Below are positions 22,036 through 30,435 of a stretch of DNA of 45,191 bases, piece by piece. The position numbers were made by a program, and so were the translations under genes. The notes under the pieces were generated by a model, which made no database searches, was not told where the DNA came from, and saw only the letters and a list, made by a program, of their open reading frames with translations. Numbering within the stretch: position 1 is the first letter of the stretch; each line of letters begins with the position of its first letter. Origin of the DNA: Saccharomonospora sp. CUA-673 (GTDB lineage Bacteria; Actinomycetota; Actinomycetes; Mycobacteriales; Pseudonocardiaceae); contig NZ_MKKE01000034.1 in the NCBI RefSeq assembly GCF_001942305.1, positions 1 to 45,191 of the forward strand. Direction: 5' to 3'.

Positions 22036-22484
22036 CCCACCGATCCGCCGACCAGCGGCCCACCCGCACCCTGCAGCTGCGCACGCAGCTCGGGGGTGAG
22101 GATCTGCCCGACCCGGTCGACGAGGAGCGTCATCTCGTACGCCACCTGTCCGATGTCGCAGTTCGGCGCGGCCAGCACGGCCAGGCACGAACCGTCGCTG
22201 ATGGACATCAGCACCATGATGCCGAGCTCCATCTCGACGACCGTCTCGTTCACGGCGCCTGCCTCGAAGCATCGGGCAGCGCCTTGCGTCAGGCTGATGA
22301 GGCCGGATGCGACCGCCGCGAGCTGGTCGGCACGGTCGAGCGGCAGTCGGTTCGACGCGGTGAGCAACAGCCCATCCGCCGACACGACGACCGCGTGCGC
22401 GACACCCGGCACTCGCTCGGCGAAGTCGTTCACCAGCCATCCGAACTGGTTCTGTTGGGGCTGAGCCCGGTCCGGCGCGGTCAT
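22032..22484 (-). CDS. roadblock/LC7 domain protein of the conservon (CvnB-like)
   Basis: 150 residues, a single roadblock/LC7 domain: FGWLVNDFAERVPGVAHAVV, SADGLLLTASNRLP, QLAAVASGLISLTQGAARCF and GSCLAVLAAPNCDIGQVAYE are family blocks. It is thought to regulate the associated GTPase. The ATG at 22484 overlaps the stop of the preceding sensor reading frame as ATGA, so the genes are translationally coupled. Confidence 0.94.
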   Translation of the reverse strand: MTAPDRAQPQQNQFGWLVNDFAERVPGVAHAVVVSADGLLLTASNRLPLDRADQLAAVASGLISLTQGAARCFEAGAVNETVVEMELGIMVLMSISDGSCLAVLAAPNCDIGQVAYEMTLLVDRVGQILTPELRAQLQGAGGPLVGGSVG

Positions 22485-23836
22485 TCACCCTCCACTTTCT
22501 GTTCACTGCTGTCGCTCGCCTGAGCGGTCCGATGCCGACCTCGGGGAATTCCCTGCTGGAAACTGCTGAGCCTGCCCTGCACGTCGGCAGGGTCACGCTC
22601 TCGCCGCGGCCGGCTTCCAGCCGGGCCCGTCGACGTCGCACTGCCCGGCATCAACTGCTGGCCACGCTGGCGGCGTGGCAATCCGGCCGGGGTGTAACCG
22701 GACGGCGTCGCATCGGACGCCGCCTGCACCGTTCGCCACCGCTCGTCGGAGGCGAACGTCCAACTCTCCGAGCCGTCCGAGGATTCCGGCGAGTCCGCGG
22801 TGTCCACCGAGGCTGATGTCTCGGATATCCCGGCTGTCCCGGCTGTCTCGGCTGTGGCGGCTGTCGCACTTGCCTCGGCGGAGTCCTCCGACTCCGAGGT
22901 GTCCACCGTCTCGGTGGTCTCGGTGGTCTCGGTGGTCTTCGCCTCGTCGTCGGCCTTGGTAGCCGTCGATTCGGCCGCCGTGACCTTGGTCGACTCCGAG
23001 GCATCCACGGCCTCCGTCGACTCGGTGGACTCCGCCGAGTCCGTCGAGTCCGTCGAGTCCGCCGAGTCCGCCGAGTCCACTGCCTGCGGCTCGGGCTTGC
23101 GGCGACGGTTGCGCTGGCGCTGCGGGAGGCCCGCTGCCGTCGTCGGTGTGTCGGCCTTCGCCGTGGCTCCGGGCTTCGGCGCGGTCTCGGGCTTCGGGGT
23201 CGCGTCGGGCGTCGCCGTCCCGGGCTTTGCCGAGGTGTCGGACCTCGGAGTGGCCTCCGACGTCGTGGCCGCGTCGGCCGTCGTCGCGCTGTCGGCCGTG
23301 GCAGGCTGCCCGGTCTGCCCGGTCGTGTCCTCGGGCTCCGGCTTGCGCCGCCGACCTCGGCTGACTCCCTGCTGGAAGCTGCTGAGGCGGCTGCGCACGT
23401 CGGATGGGTCGCGCTGCGGCTGCGGCGCGGGCTCGGGCCGCGGGTGGGCGACCCCGTTCACGCCGTGGGCGGCGCGACCGCCCTGACCGGTCTCGTTCGC
23501 GCTGCCCGGCATCAGCTTCTTGCCGCGCTGACGCCGCGGCAGTCCGGCGGCGGTCTGCTCCTGCGGTTCGGCCTTGGCCGCGTCGTCCGCGTTCTGGCGG
23601 GTGCGGTCGGCCCCGCCCCAGCCCGGGTCGGACGCCGGGTCGCTCTCGCTGCGGAACCACGCCGACAACGTGTCGTTGAAGATCGGCGTGCCCGCCCCGG
23701 ACGTCGACGAGCTCGAGGTGGCCGCGGTGTCGTCACCGGCGGCCTCGCTCGCCTGCTTCGCGCTCTCCGAGGTCTTGGCGTTCCACCAGTCGGTGACCTC
23801 GCTGTTGGGCGCCGCGAACAGGGCACTGCCGCTCAT
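22481..23836 (-). CDS. repetitive C-terminal tail of the conservon sensor (separate frame)
   Basis: 451 residues from an ATG that overlaps the sensor stop (ATGA). It starts MSGSALFAAPNSEVTDWWNA and contains PIFNDTLSAWFRSE, then long Ser/Thr/Asp/Glu/Ala-rich repeats. Two copies of a module, AGLPRRQRG..LMPGSA plus DPxDVxxRLSSFQQG, are present. Such SGSALF, WFR and RLSSFQQG blocks normally form the C-terminus of conservon sensor kinases. I infer that this is the same protein as the upstream sensor, separated by a one-base loss at about 23838-23880, like other genes here. A real, coupled second gene is the alternative. Confidence 0.75.
   Translation of the reverse strand: MSGSALFAAPNSEVTDWWNAKTSESAKQASEAAGDDTAATSSSSTSGAGTPIFNDTLSAWFRSESDPASDPGWGGADRTRQNADDAAKAEPQEQTAAGLPRRQRGKKLMPGSANETGQGGRAAHGVNGVAHPRPEPAPQPQRDPSDVRSRLSSFQQGVSRGRRRKPEPEDTTGQTGQPATADSATTADAATTSEATPRSDTSAKPGTATPDATPKPETAPKPGATAKADTPTTAAGLPQRQRNRRRKPEPQAVDSADSADSTDSTDSAESTESTEAVDASESTKVTAAESTATKADDEAKTTETTETTETVDTSESEDSAEASATAATAETAGTAGISETSASVDTADSPESSDGSESWTFASDERWRTVQAASDATPSGYTPAGLPRRQRGQQLMPGSATSTGPAGSRPRRERDPADVQGRLSSFQQGIPRGRHRTAQASDSSEQKVEGE
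22908..23080. repeat. 9-bp coding repeats in the sensor tail
   Basis: Two 9-bp arrays encode tripeptides: TCTCGGTGG-type units at 22908-22939 (Thr-Glu-Thr) and TCCGTCGAG/TCCGCCGAG units at about 23030-23078 (Ser-Ala/Thr-Asp). The segments between them are also low in complexity. Confidence 0.7.
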
Positions 23837-26481
23837 GTCGCCGCCGGTACCCGCCGGGTCCGCCGCGCCGGCGCGGCGGCTGCCTCTCCGGCCGCTCCGG
23901 TCGGTCCACCGTCCCGACCGGCGTCGGTGCTCGCCGAGCCGCCACGCGGCTTCCGGCTCGCACCGGGCCGCCGCTGCGGCAGGCCCGAGGGCTTGGTGCC
24001 GGCCTCGTCCCCCGGTTCGGCGGACTCGGACTCGTCGGCGGGTCCACCCTGTTGCGGGATGGCCAGGCCACCGGTCCGGTCCGGGCCGCTGTCGTTCGAC
24101 GAGGTCCCTGCCGGTGCCGTGCCGTTCGGACCGGTCCCGTTCTGGGCGGTGCCGTTCTGGCTCGTCCCGTTGGCGGCCGTGCCGTTCTGGGCGGTGCCGT
24201 TCTGGGCCGTGCCGTTCGACGATCCGCCGCCCTGGTCGTCCGTGCTGATCGGACTGAACAGGGCCGTGCCGGACACCTCGTTCTCCGACGGCGCGTCCCC
24301 GCCCTGCGTCAATGGCGCGAAGGCGGTCGGGACGGACGCGCCGTGGCTGCCCCGCTGCGGCAGACCGCTGCGGGTGGTGCCCACCGTGGTCGATCCGGCC
24401 GGCCCTGCGGTGCCCGGAGTCGGCGCCGCGGGCGTCGTCGGGCCCGCCGCCTGCAGCGCCTGGGTCGGCATGAGCTCGGTGGGTGCGCTGTGGTCGACCG
24501 TGACGACCTCGGACGGCACCTGCACGACCGCGGTGACGCCCGCGGTGCCGCCAGCGCCCTGGATGCCCTGCCCGCCCTGCAGCTCCACCTGGAAGCCGTG
24601 CCGGCCGGCGAGGCGGCCGACCACGAACAGGCCCATGCGCCGCGAGGTGGCGATGTCGATCTGGCCCACGTCGGTGAGCCGGCCGTTGGCCTCCTCGAGC
24701 TCGGCCTCGTTCATGCCGATGCCGCGGTCGACGATCTCGACCCGGAGCTTGCCGTCCTCGGCGAGGCTGCTCGACACCGTCACGCGCGTTTCGGGTGCGG
24801 AAAACGCGGTGGCGTTGTCGAGCAGCTCGGCGACCAGGCGAACCAGGTCGCCCGCCGCGTACCCGACGATGCGGGCCTGCGGCGGCGTGTTCACCGCGAC
24901 GCGCTGGTACTGCTCGATCTCCGAGACGGCGGCGCGCAGCACGTCGGTGACGCTCACCGGCCGGCCCGAACGCCGGCTCGGCTCGTCCCCGGAGAGCACC
25001 ATCAGGTTCTCGTTGTTGCGGCGCATCCGGGTCGCGAGGTGGTCGAGCTGGAACAGCGTGGCCAGCTGGTCGGCGTCCTCCTCGTCCCGTTCGAGCCGCT
25101 CGATGAGCTGCAGCTGGCGCTGCACGAGGCTCTGACTGCGGCGGGAGAGGTTCACGAACACGCCCGCGTAGCCGGCCCGCATGCCCGCCTGCTCGACCGC
25201 GAGCCGCAGCGCCTGACTGTGCACGGCGTCGAAGGCGCGGGCGACCTGGCCGATCTCGTCGTCGGTCGAGACGGGCACCGGCCGGACCACGGGGTTCTGC
25301 GCCTGGCCGTCCTGGATGGACTGCACGGCCTCGGGCAGCGCGCGGTCCGCGACGTCGAGCGCCGAGGTCCGCAGCACGTTCAGCGAGCGCAGCAGATGGC
25401 GGGTGATCACGAAGATCACCACGCCCGCCAGCGCGAGCGCCAGCACGAACAGCACGGCCAGCCACACGATGCCCGCGTGGGCACCGCCGGCACGGTCGTC
25501 GGCGGTCGCGGTGATCTCACCGCCGAGCTGCGAACCGTACTCGCCCATCGACGTGAAGACGGCGTTCGAGGATTCCTGCCACTCCGGGCCGGCCACGTCG
25601 CCGAAGGCGGCGGTGGCGTCCTGCCCGGCCAGCAGACCGCGCATCATCCGCTCGCGGTTGTCGAAGGCCTCGCCGCGGACGGCCTCGTTGAAGGAGTTGC
25701 GCTGGGCCACGGTCGCGGCGGTGCCGAACTCGGCGAGCCGGTCCTCCAGGCGCACCCCCGAGGTCCGCAGCTGGTCGAACTCGCTCGGAGCCAGCCCGCC
25801 GCGGTCGATGCCGTAGGACACGAGCGCCTGCTGGACCGACACCTCCTCGCGGGCCACGAGCACGTCGTGCAGCGCGGTCGGCGTGCCGCCGATGGCGTCG
25901 TCGCCCATGCCGGACACGGCCGCGACGTCGGTGGTGAGCACGGCCGAGGTGATGACCGAGTAGGACGAGATGGCCTCGATCGCGCCCAACTGGCCGGTCG
26001 CGATGCGCTCGCGCAGCGACGCGAGTCGGTCGAGCTGCTCGTTGAGCTGCTGGCGCGGTTCGGCCAGCGCCGGCAGGTCGGCCGAGGCGGTCCCCAGCGC
26101 GATCTGCACGGGGCCGACGGCGTCGTCCACCTCGCCGCGCACCGCGTCGAGGTCGTCGGTGTCGGTACCGGTGCCACTGGTCAGGGCGGCCGCGGTCTCG
26201 GTGCGCTCGCGCTGCAGGGCGTCGAGCAGCGTGGTCGAGGCGGCGTTCAGCTGCGCCAGGTCGGCGACCTGGTCGTAGCGCTCGGCGCGGTCGAGCTGCG
26301 TGCTGAGCGTCAGCCCGCCCAGCACCAGCGCGATCACGATGGGAATCAGCGTGACGGCTCCGAGCTTGGCGGGCAGTTTCCAGTCCCGCCAGCGCGCCAG
26401 AGCCTTCCACGGGGACGGCTTCGGGGCGTCCTCACCGAGGAGTTGCCCCACAGGCACTCGGCCTTCTCCTGCAACGGTCAC
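23833..26481 (-). CDS. conservon nitrate/nitrite-type sensor histidine kinase (CvnA-like)
   Basis: 882 residues. TM1 is about LGAVTLIPIVIALVLGGLTL (residues 41-60). A periplasmic helical nitrate/nitrite-sensing-type region follows, then TM2 (WLAVLFVLALALAGVVIFVI near 345) and a HAMP segment (VSTDDEIGQVARAFDAV). The dimerisation region contains FQLDHLATRMRRNNENLMVL. The HATPase domain has the N box ELLDNATAFSAPETRV and GIGMNEAELEEAN, G1-like. The C-terminal region is Pro/Gly/Asn-rich with a 15-bp repeat. The start is the GTG at 26481 with GGGAG upstream. First gene of the conservon operon. It probably continues in frame with 22481-23836 once a missing base is restored. Confidence 0.93.
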   Translation of the reverse strand: MTVAGEGRVPVGQLLGEDAPKPSPWKALARWRDWKLPAKLGAVTLIPIVIALVLGGLTLSTQLDRAERYDQVADLAQLNAASTTLLDALQRERTETAAALTSGTGTDTDDLDAVRGEVDDAVGPVQIALGTASADLPALAEPRQQLNEQLDRLASLRERIATGQLGAIEAISSYSVITSAVLTTDVAAVSGMGDDAIGGTPTALHDVLVAREEVSVQQALVSYGIDRGGLAPSEFDQLRTSGVRLEDRLAEFGTAATVAQRNSFNEAVRGEAFDNRERMMRGLLAGQDATAAFGDVAGPEWQESSNAVFTSMGEYGSQLGGEITATADDRAGGAHAGIVWLAVLFVLALALAGVVIFVITRHLLRSLNVLRTSALDVADRALPEAVQSIQDGQAQNPVVRPVPVSTDDEIGQVARAFDAVHSQALRLAVEQAGMRAGYAGVFVNLSRRSQSLVQRQLQLIERLERDEEDADQLATLFQLDHLATRMRRNNENLMVLSGDEPSRRSGRPVSVTDVLRAAVSEIEQYQRVAVNTPPQARIVGYAAGDLVRLVAELLDNATAFSAPETRVTVSSSLAEDGKLRVEIVDRGIGMNEAELEEANGRLTDVGQIDIATSRRMGLFVVGRLAGRHGFQVELQGGQGIQGAGGTAGVTAVVQVPSEVVTVDHSAPTELMPTQALQAAGPTTPAAPTPGTAGPAGSTTVGTTRSGLPQRGSHGASVPTAFAPLTQGGDAPSENEVSGTALFSPISTDDQGGGSSNGTAQNGTAQNGTAANGTSQNGTAQNGTGPNGTAPAGTSSNDSGPDRTGGLAIPQQGGPADESESAEPGDEAGTKPSGLPQRRPGASRKPRGGSASTDAGRDGGPTGAAGEAAAAPARRTRRVPAAT
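24106..24225. repeat. 15-bp coding minisatellite (NGTAQ repeats)
   Basis: Units of 15 bp (GCCGTTCTGGGCGGT-like on the plus strand) run from 24121 to 24210 with partial units on each side. They encode about seven NGTAQ/NGTSQ/NGTGP pentapeptides in the sensor tail. The repeat is a likely site of length variation. Confidence 0.8.
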
Positions 26482-26600
26482 GTACGTGACTCCCTCTCAG
26501 GCTCGCTCACGGCACGACGGCAGGGTCTACCGGCACAGCCGGCCGGAGCGGGCACCGTCGTTCACGTCAGCCCCGGCTCGCGCCCTCCCCCAAGGACGCC

Positions 26601-26624
26601 CCCGACACGGATGTCCGTGTCGGG
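26601..26624. promoter_or_regulatory. perfect palindrome upstream of the conservon sensor
   Basis: Arms CCCGACACGGA and TCCGTGTCGGG pair perfectly over 11 bp with a 2-nt centre. It is 120 bp upstream of the sensor GTG. It may be an operator, or a stem-loop in the leader if transcribed. Confidence 0.6.
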
Positions 26625-27210
26625 CTACGGCCGCAAACCGCGCGCTGCGATCTGCACTTTGAGGTGGCAGATCCCGTACGTGGCTTTCGATTCGCTTGCC
26701 GGGGCGCCAGAAATCGTACAGCCAAACGGGTTGTCACCAAATGATCTCGATATCGACTGGATGACCAGCACAAATGACCATTCACCCGACCCGGCGGCGC
26801 CACGAACCGGCAGGAAGGTGGTTCCGGACCGTTTTTTGGTCACCGAATTCGCACTGTTCCCACCGTCAAGCTTCACCCACATGGCGCAAACAGGGGTTGC
26901 CCATCACCCGAACGGCGGCACGTGATCCACCCGGTAGCCACGGTTCGCAGTCAAAGAGTCCACGATCTAGTAGCGTTACCGATCTGCGACCTTCACGGCG
27001 CACTGCCCCGACTCGGTGGCGCTGCGTGGCCGACCCCCACCCGACCTCGTGATCACGCACACCGTGACGCCCGGCTCAGCACGGAGACAGGCGGCCTCGT
27101 CGCCCGGTAACGACCGCCGGCGGTTGCTACGGTCCGCAACATCGCCGGACCTGCCATGTCGCGCCGTCACCCGGTTCAGTGGCTCACCGTGGTCGAAACC
27201 CAGCGGATTG

Positions 27211-27251
27211 CTCCGTTGCGTGACAAAAATAGATCACCGGATGCAACGGAG
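27211..27251. promoter_or_regulatory. inverted repeat upstream of the polyamine operon
   Basis: CTCCGTTGC (27211-27219) and GCAACGGAG (27243-27251) are perfect 9-bp arms. Inside them GTGA and TCAC form a second, nested pair around an A/T-rich centre (CAAAAATAGA). It lies 262 bp upstream of the decarboxylase gene. Confidence 0.5.
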
Positions 27252-27513
27252 ATGTGCTGGCAATCCACCAACAGTCTGCATTGTCGAACAATGTTGTCGA
27301 CGGCCGTTCAATGGACCCACTCAACCGGCGATGAATAACGCACCGAGAACGTTCCGCAGATGCCGGCAGCCCGTTTTTCGCCAATCCCGCCACAAATCCA
27401 CTCAGAGCATCCACCCGGGAACCATTGTCACCCGAAGAGGTGTCTCAAGTTGCATGTCACATCCGGCAGGACCGCGCTGGGTGCCGGCGCACCGGCACTG
27501 AGATCCTCGGACC

Positions 27514-28764
27514 GTGACCACCCCCACGTCCGCGTCCGTCCCCGCGCCGGTAACGCCCCGGGCCGTGCACCGCTTCCTCACCGAGCACGACCCGCCCACG
27601 CCGTGCCTCGTGGTGGACATCGCCACGGTCGTCGACCGCTACCGCGGCCTTGCCGCCGCGTTCCCGGACACCCGCGTCCAGTACGCCGTCAAGGCCAACC
27701 CCGAGCCCGCCGTCCTGCGGGCGCTCGCGCGCGAGGGTGCGTGGTTCGACGTGGCGAGCCCCGTCGAGATCGACCTCTGCCTCGACGCCGGCGCCGACGG
27801 CGCGCGGCTGTCCTACGGCAACACCGTGAAGAAGCCGGCCGACATCGCCCACGCCCACTCGGCCGGCGTGGCCGAGTACACGTGCGAGGCCGACAGCGAC
27901 CTCGACAACATCGCGGCTCACGCCCCCGGCGCACAGGTGTCGGCGCGACTGCTCACCGACGCGCCCGCCTCGGTGACCCCCTTCGGCCGCAAGTTCGGCT
28001 GCGCACCGACGCAGGCGGCACGCCTGCTGGTGCGGGCGGCCGAGCTCGGCCTCGATCCGGTGGGGGTCAGCGTCCACGTCGGCTCGCAGCAGCTCGACCT
28101 CACGGCGTGGGATCCGGCCGTCGCCGCCGCGGCCGAGGTGTTCGCGGCGACGGCGGTGCGGGGTCTGCGGCTGCGCCGGATCAACGTCGGTGGCGGCCTC
28201 GGCACGTCCTATCGCGACGCGGCGCCGACCCCGGCGGACTACGCCCGCGCGATCCGCGCCGCCGTCGACCACCACTTCCCCACCGGCGCCCCCGAGCTCG
28301 TCGTCGAACCCGGTCGCGCGGTCGTCGCCGAGGCCGGGGTGATCCGGGCCGAGGTCGTGCTCGTGACGCGGAAGGCCCCCGACGACGAACACCGCTGGGT
28401 CTACCTCGACATAGGCCGCTACAACGGACTCGCCGAGACCGAGAACGAGGCCATCGCCTACCACCTCGAACCCGTCCCCCGCGACGGAGACCACAGTGGC
28501 GCCCGCACCGACGACGCGAACGGGCCGGTGATCATCGCCGGGCCGACGTGCGACGGTGACGACGTGCTCTACCTCCACACGCCGTACCGGCTGCCCGAGT
28601 CGTTGCGGGCCGGCGACCGGGTCGACATCCTCGCCACCGGGGCCTACACCGCGAGCTACTCGTCGGTGGCGTTCAACGGCATCCCTCCCCTGCCCGTCCA
28701 CTGCATCAACGGGCACGACATCGACGGGCAGAGCGACGAAGGGGGTGCCACCCGTGGCGACTGA
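27514..28764 (+). CDS. ornithine/lysine decarboxylase (alanine-racemase fold)
   Basis: 416-residue PLP-dependent fold-III decarboxylase. The PLP lysine is K60 in VQYAVKANPEP. Other family blocks are VSVHVGSQQLD, INVGGGLGTSY, VVEPGRAVVAEAGV and the substrate-side cysteine motif PTCDGDDVLY. Diaminopimelate decarboxylase is less likely because the C-terminal part follows the ornithine decarboxylase pattern. The expected product is putrescine (or cadaverine from lysine). GTG start at 27514; the last 11 bp overlap the aminopropyltransferase fusion gene, so the pair forms a two-gene polyamine operon. Confidence 0.9.
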   Translation: MTTPTSASVPAPVTPRAVHRFLTEHDPPTPCLVVDIATVVDRYRGLAAAFPDTRVQYAVKANPEPAVLRALAREGAWFDVASPVEIDLCLDAGADGARLSYGNTVKKPADIAHAHSAGVAEYTCEADSDLDNIAAHAPGAQVSARLLTDAPASVTPFGRKFGCAPTQAARLLVRAAELGLDPVGVSVHVGSQQLDLTAWDPAVAAAAEVFAATAVRGLRLRRINVGGGLGTSYRDAAPTPADYARAIRAAVDHHFPTGAPELVVEPGRAVVAEAGVIRAEVVLVTRKAPDDEHRWVYLDIGRYNGLAETENEAIAYHLEPVPRDGDHSGARTDDANGPVIIAGPTCDGDDVLYLHTPYRLPESLRAGDRVDILATGAYTASYSSVAFNGIPPLPVHCINGHDIDGQSDEGGATRGD

Positions 28765-30058
28765 CCGCACCGGTAGCGGCGTGATCGGTGTGTTCTCAGG
28801 CACGCACGTCCTGGCCGAGCACCGCGGGGTCGACCCCGCGGTGCTCGACGACGAGGCCTTCCTCCGCGACACGCTGGCCGATGTGCTCACCCGCGCGGGC
28901 GCGACCGTGCGGGAGGTGATCGCGCACCGGTTCGAACCACAGGGCGTCACGGTGCTGGCGATGCTGGCCGAGTCACACGCCTCGGTGCACACCTATCCGG
29001 AGATCGGCGCCGCGTTCGTCGACGTCTTCACGTGCGGGGACCAGGCCGATCCCGCACGCGCCGTGGAGCTGCTGGGCGCGGCGCTGGGCGGCGCGCCACC
29101 GGTCGTCACGTCCGTCCGGCGTGGCCGGCCGCCGGAAGGCACCGCGCAGGAGAAGAACGACACCGCTCGCCGCATCGTCACCGAACCGCTGTCGGACGGT
29201 ATGGCCCGCGTGTGGCAGGTCGACGACGTGGTCGTGGACCGCAGGACCGAGTTCCAGCATGTGCTCATCGGCCGCACCGCGCACGGCACGACCCTGTTCT
29301 GCGACGACGAACGCCAAAGCAGCGAGGCCACCCAGCTCGTCTACCACGAGGCGCTGACGGTGCCGCCGTTGTTGCTCGCCGACCGGGTGGACCGCGTGTT
29401 GATCATCGGGTCGAGCGAGGGCGTCGCCAGTGACATGGCCGTCCGGCACGGCGCCTCGGTCGTCGACCACGTCGACATCGATGCCGAGGCGGTGCGGCTG
29501 TGCGCGGAGTACCTGCCGTACGGCTACACGCGTGAGGAACTGCGCACGGCCGAGGCGCACGGGGGCACCGTGCGCGTGCACTACCGCGACGGGTGGGACT
29601 TCCTCGCCGAGGCGTGGGAGCAGGGCGTGCGCTACGACGTCGTGTTGATCGATCTGCCCGACGAGAGCGCCGACCCACAGGCCCAGCACAACCGGTTGTA
29701 CGAGGCCGATTTCCTGCGCCGCTGCTCCGAGGTGCTCACCCCGGGCGGCGTCGTGACGTGCCAGGGCGGCTGTCCGACGATGTGGCGCAACGACACGCTG
29801 GTCGCGGCGTGGCGGCGGTTCACGCAGCTGTTCGGCACGGCCGTGTACCACGGCTCGGACGAGCACGAGTGGGCGTTCCTGTCCGGCCGCCGCGAACCGC
29901 TCGAGGACCCGCAGGCCGCCATGACCGCACGGTTGCGGGCGATCGCCGACACCGGCCGGGGCTACCGACCGGTGTCGATCGACGCGGAGACGTTGCGGGC
30001 CGCGGCCGTGCCGCCGCACGCGGTCCGCGCGGCGGTCAGACCTTCCGGCCGTCGATGA
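28754..30058 (+). CDS. AdoMet decarboxylase - spermidine synthase-like fusion
   Basis: 434 residues. Residues 1-125 are a class-1B (SpeH-type) S-adenosylmethionine decarboxylase with the self-cleavage motif AESHASVHTYPE, where E73/S74 is the expected processing site generating the pyruvoyl group. Residues 140-434 are an aminopropyltransferase: EFQHVLIGR, DDERQSSEATQLVYHEAL, VLIIGSSEGVASDMA and VVLIDLPDE. The usual GGGDGG decarboxy-AdoMet motif is replaced by GSSEGV. The GTG at 28754 follows GAAGGGGG. Product is probably spermidine, but the altered motif makes the polyamine uncertain. Its end overlaps the convergent DUF3817 gene by 23 bp. Confidence 0.88.
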   Translation: MATDRTGSGVIGVFSGTHVLAEHRGVDPAVLDDEAFLRDTLADVLTRAGATVREVIAHRFEPQGVTVLAMLAESHASVHTYPEIGAAFVDVFTCGDQADPARAVELLGAALGGAPPVVTSVRRGRPPEGTAQEKNDTARRIVTEPLSDGMARVWQVDDVVVDRRTEFQHVLIGRTAHGTTLFCDDERQSSEATQLVYHEALTVPPLLLADRVDRVLIIGSSEGVASDMAVRHGASVVDHVDIDAEAVRLCAEYLPYGYTREELRTAEAHGGTVRVHYRDGWDFLAEAWEQGVRYDVVLIDLPDESADPQAQHNRLYEADFLRRCSEVLTPGGVVTCQGGCPTMWRNDTLVAAWRRFTQLFGTAVYHGSDEHEWAFLSGRREPLEDPQAAMTARLRAIADTGRGYRPVSIDAETLRAAAVPPHAVRAAVRPSGRR

Positions 30059-30431
30059 CGCGCTGGGTGACCTTGCGCTCGACCCAGAACGACAGGAACG
30101 GCACGCAGCCGGCGAGCAGGACGCCGACGGTGCCCTTCACCGACCAGCGGGCCTTGAGCGCCAGGTCGACGGCGAGCACCAGGTAGAACATGTAGACCAC
30201 GCCGTGGATCGGCGAGTACACGGCCGACGGTGCGGCGTTGCCGAAGCCGTAGCGGATGACCATCACGACGAGCATGCCCAGCAGGCCGACGCCGGTCGCG
30301 AAGGCGGCGATGCGGAACCGCTTCAGCGGTCCGCGCAGCCCTTCGGGGGCCTGGCCGGTCGTGGTCGTGGTCGCGGTCGTGGCGGCCCCGCCCTCGCCCG
30401 TGTTGTCGGCGTCGCGGTCGGTCGTCACCAT
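30036..30431 (-). CDS. DUF3817 integral membrane protein
   Basis: 131 residues. A Thr-rich N-terminus is followed by LKRFRIAAFATGVGLLGMLV, then YGFGNAAPSAVYSPIHGVVYMFYLVLAVDLA and WSVKGTVGVLLAGCVPFLSFW, giving three or so transmembrane helices in the DUF3817 (actinobacterial YxxxH-type) pattern. The C-terminus VERKVTQRVI is cytoplasmic-looking. It is 4 bp after the next upstream membrane-protein gene and probably in an operon with it. Function unknown. Confidence 0.88.
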   Translation of the reverse strand: MVTTDRDADNTGEGGAATTATTTTTGQAPEGLRGPLKRFRIAAFATGVGLLGMLVVMVIRYGFGNAAPSAVYSPIHGVVYMFYLVLAVDLALKARWSVKGTVGVLLAGCVPFLSFWVERKVTQRVIDGRKV

Positions 30432-30435
30432 GTCG

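Larger units (their letters stand above)
26482..27513. other. gene-free interval between the conservon and polyamine operons
   Basis: About 1 kb, lower in GC than its surroundings, with no reading frame that shows coding bias or a family motif. It should hold the divergent promoters of the conservon sensor and the decarboxylase gene. It contains a 24-nt palindrome at 26601, an inverted repeat at 27211, and a small palindrome CATTGT-CGA-ACAATG at 27279-27293. No tRNA or known RNA family was recognised. Confidence 0.6.

Noticed and set aside
24052..26925. 957-codon plus-strand reading frame
   Set aside because: Antisense shadow of the conservon sensor; composition typical of a GC-rich mirror frame.
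27284..27300. SOS-box-like TCGAACAATGTTGTCGA
   Set aside because: The spacing between GAAC and GTT is wrong for an actinobacterial LexA site, and no SOS gene is adjacent.
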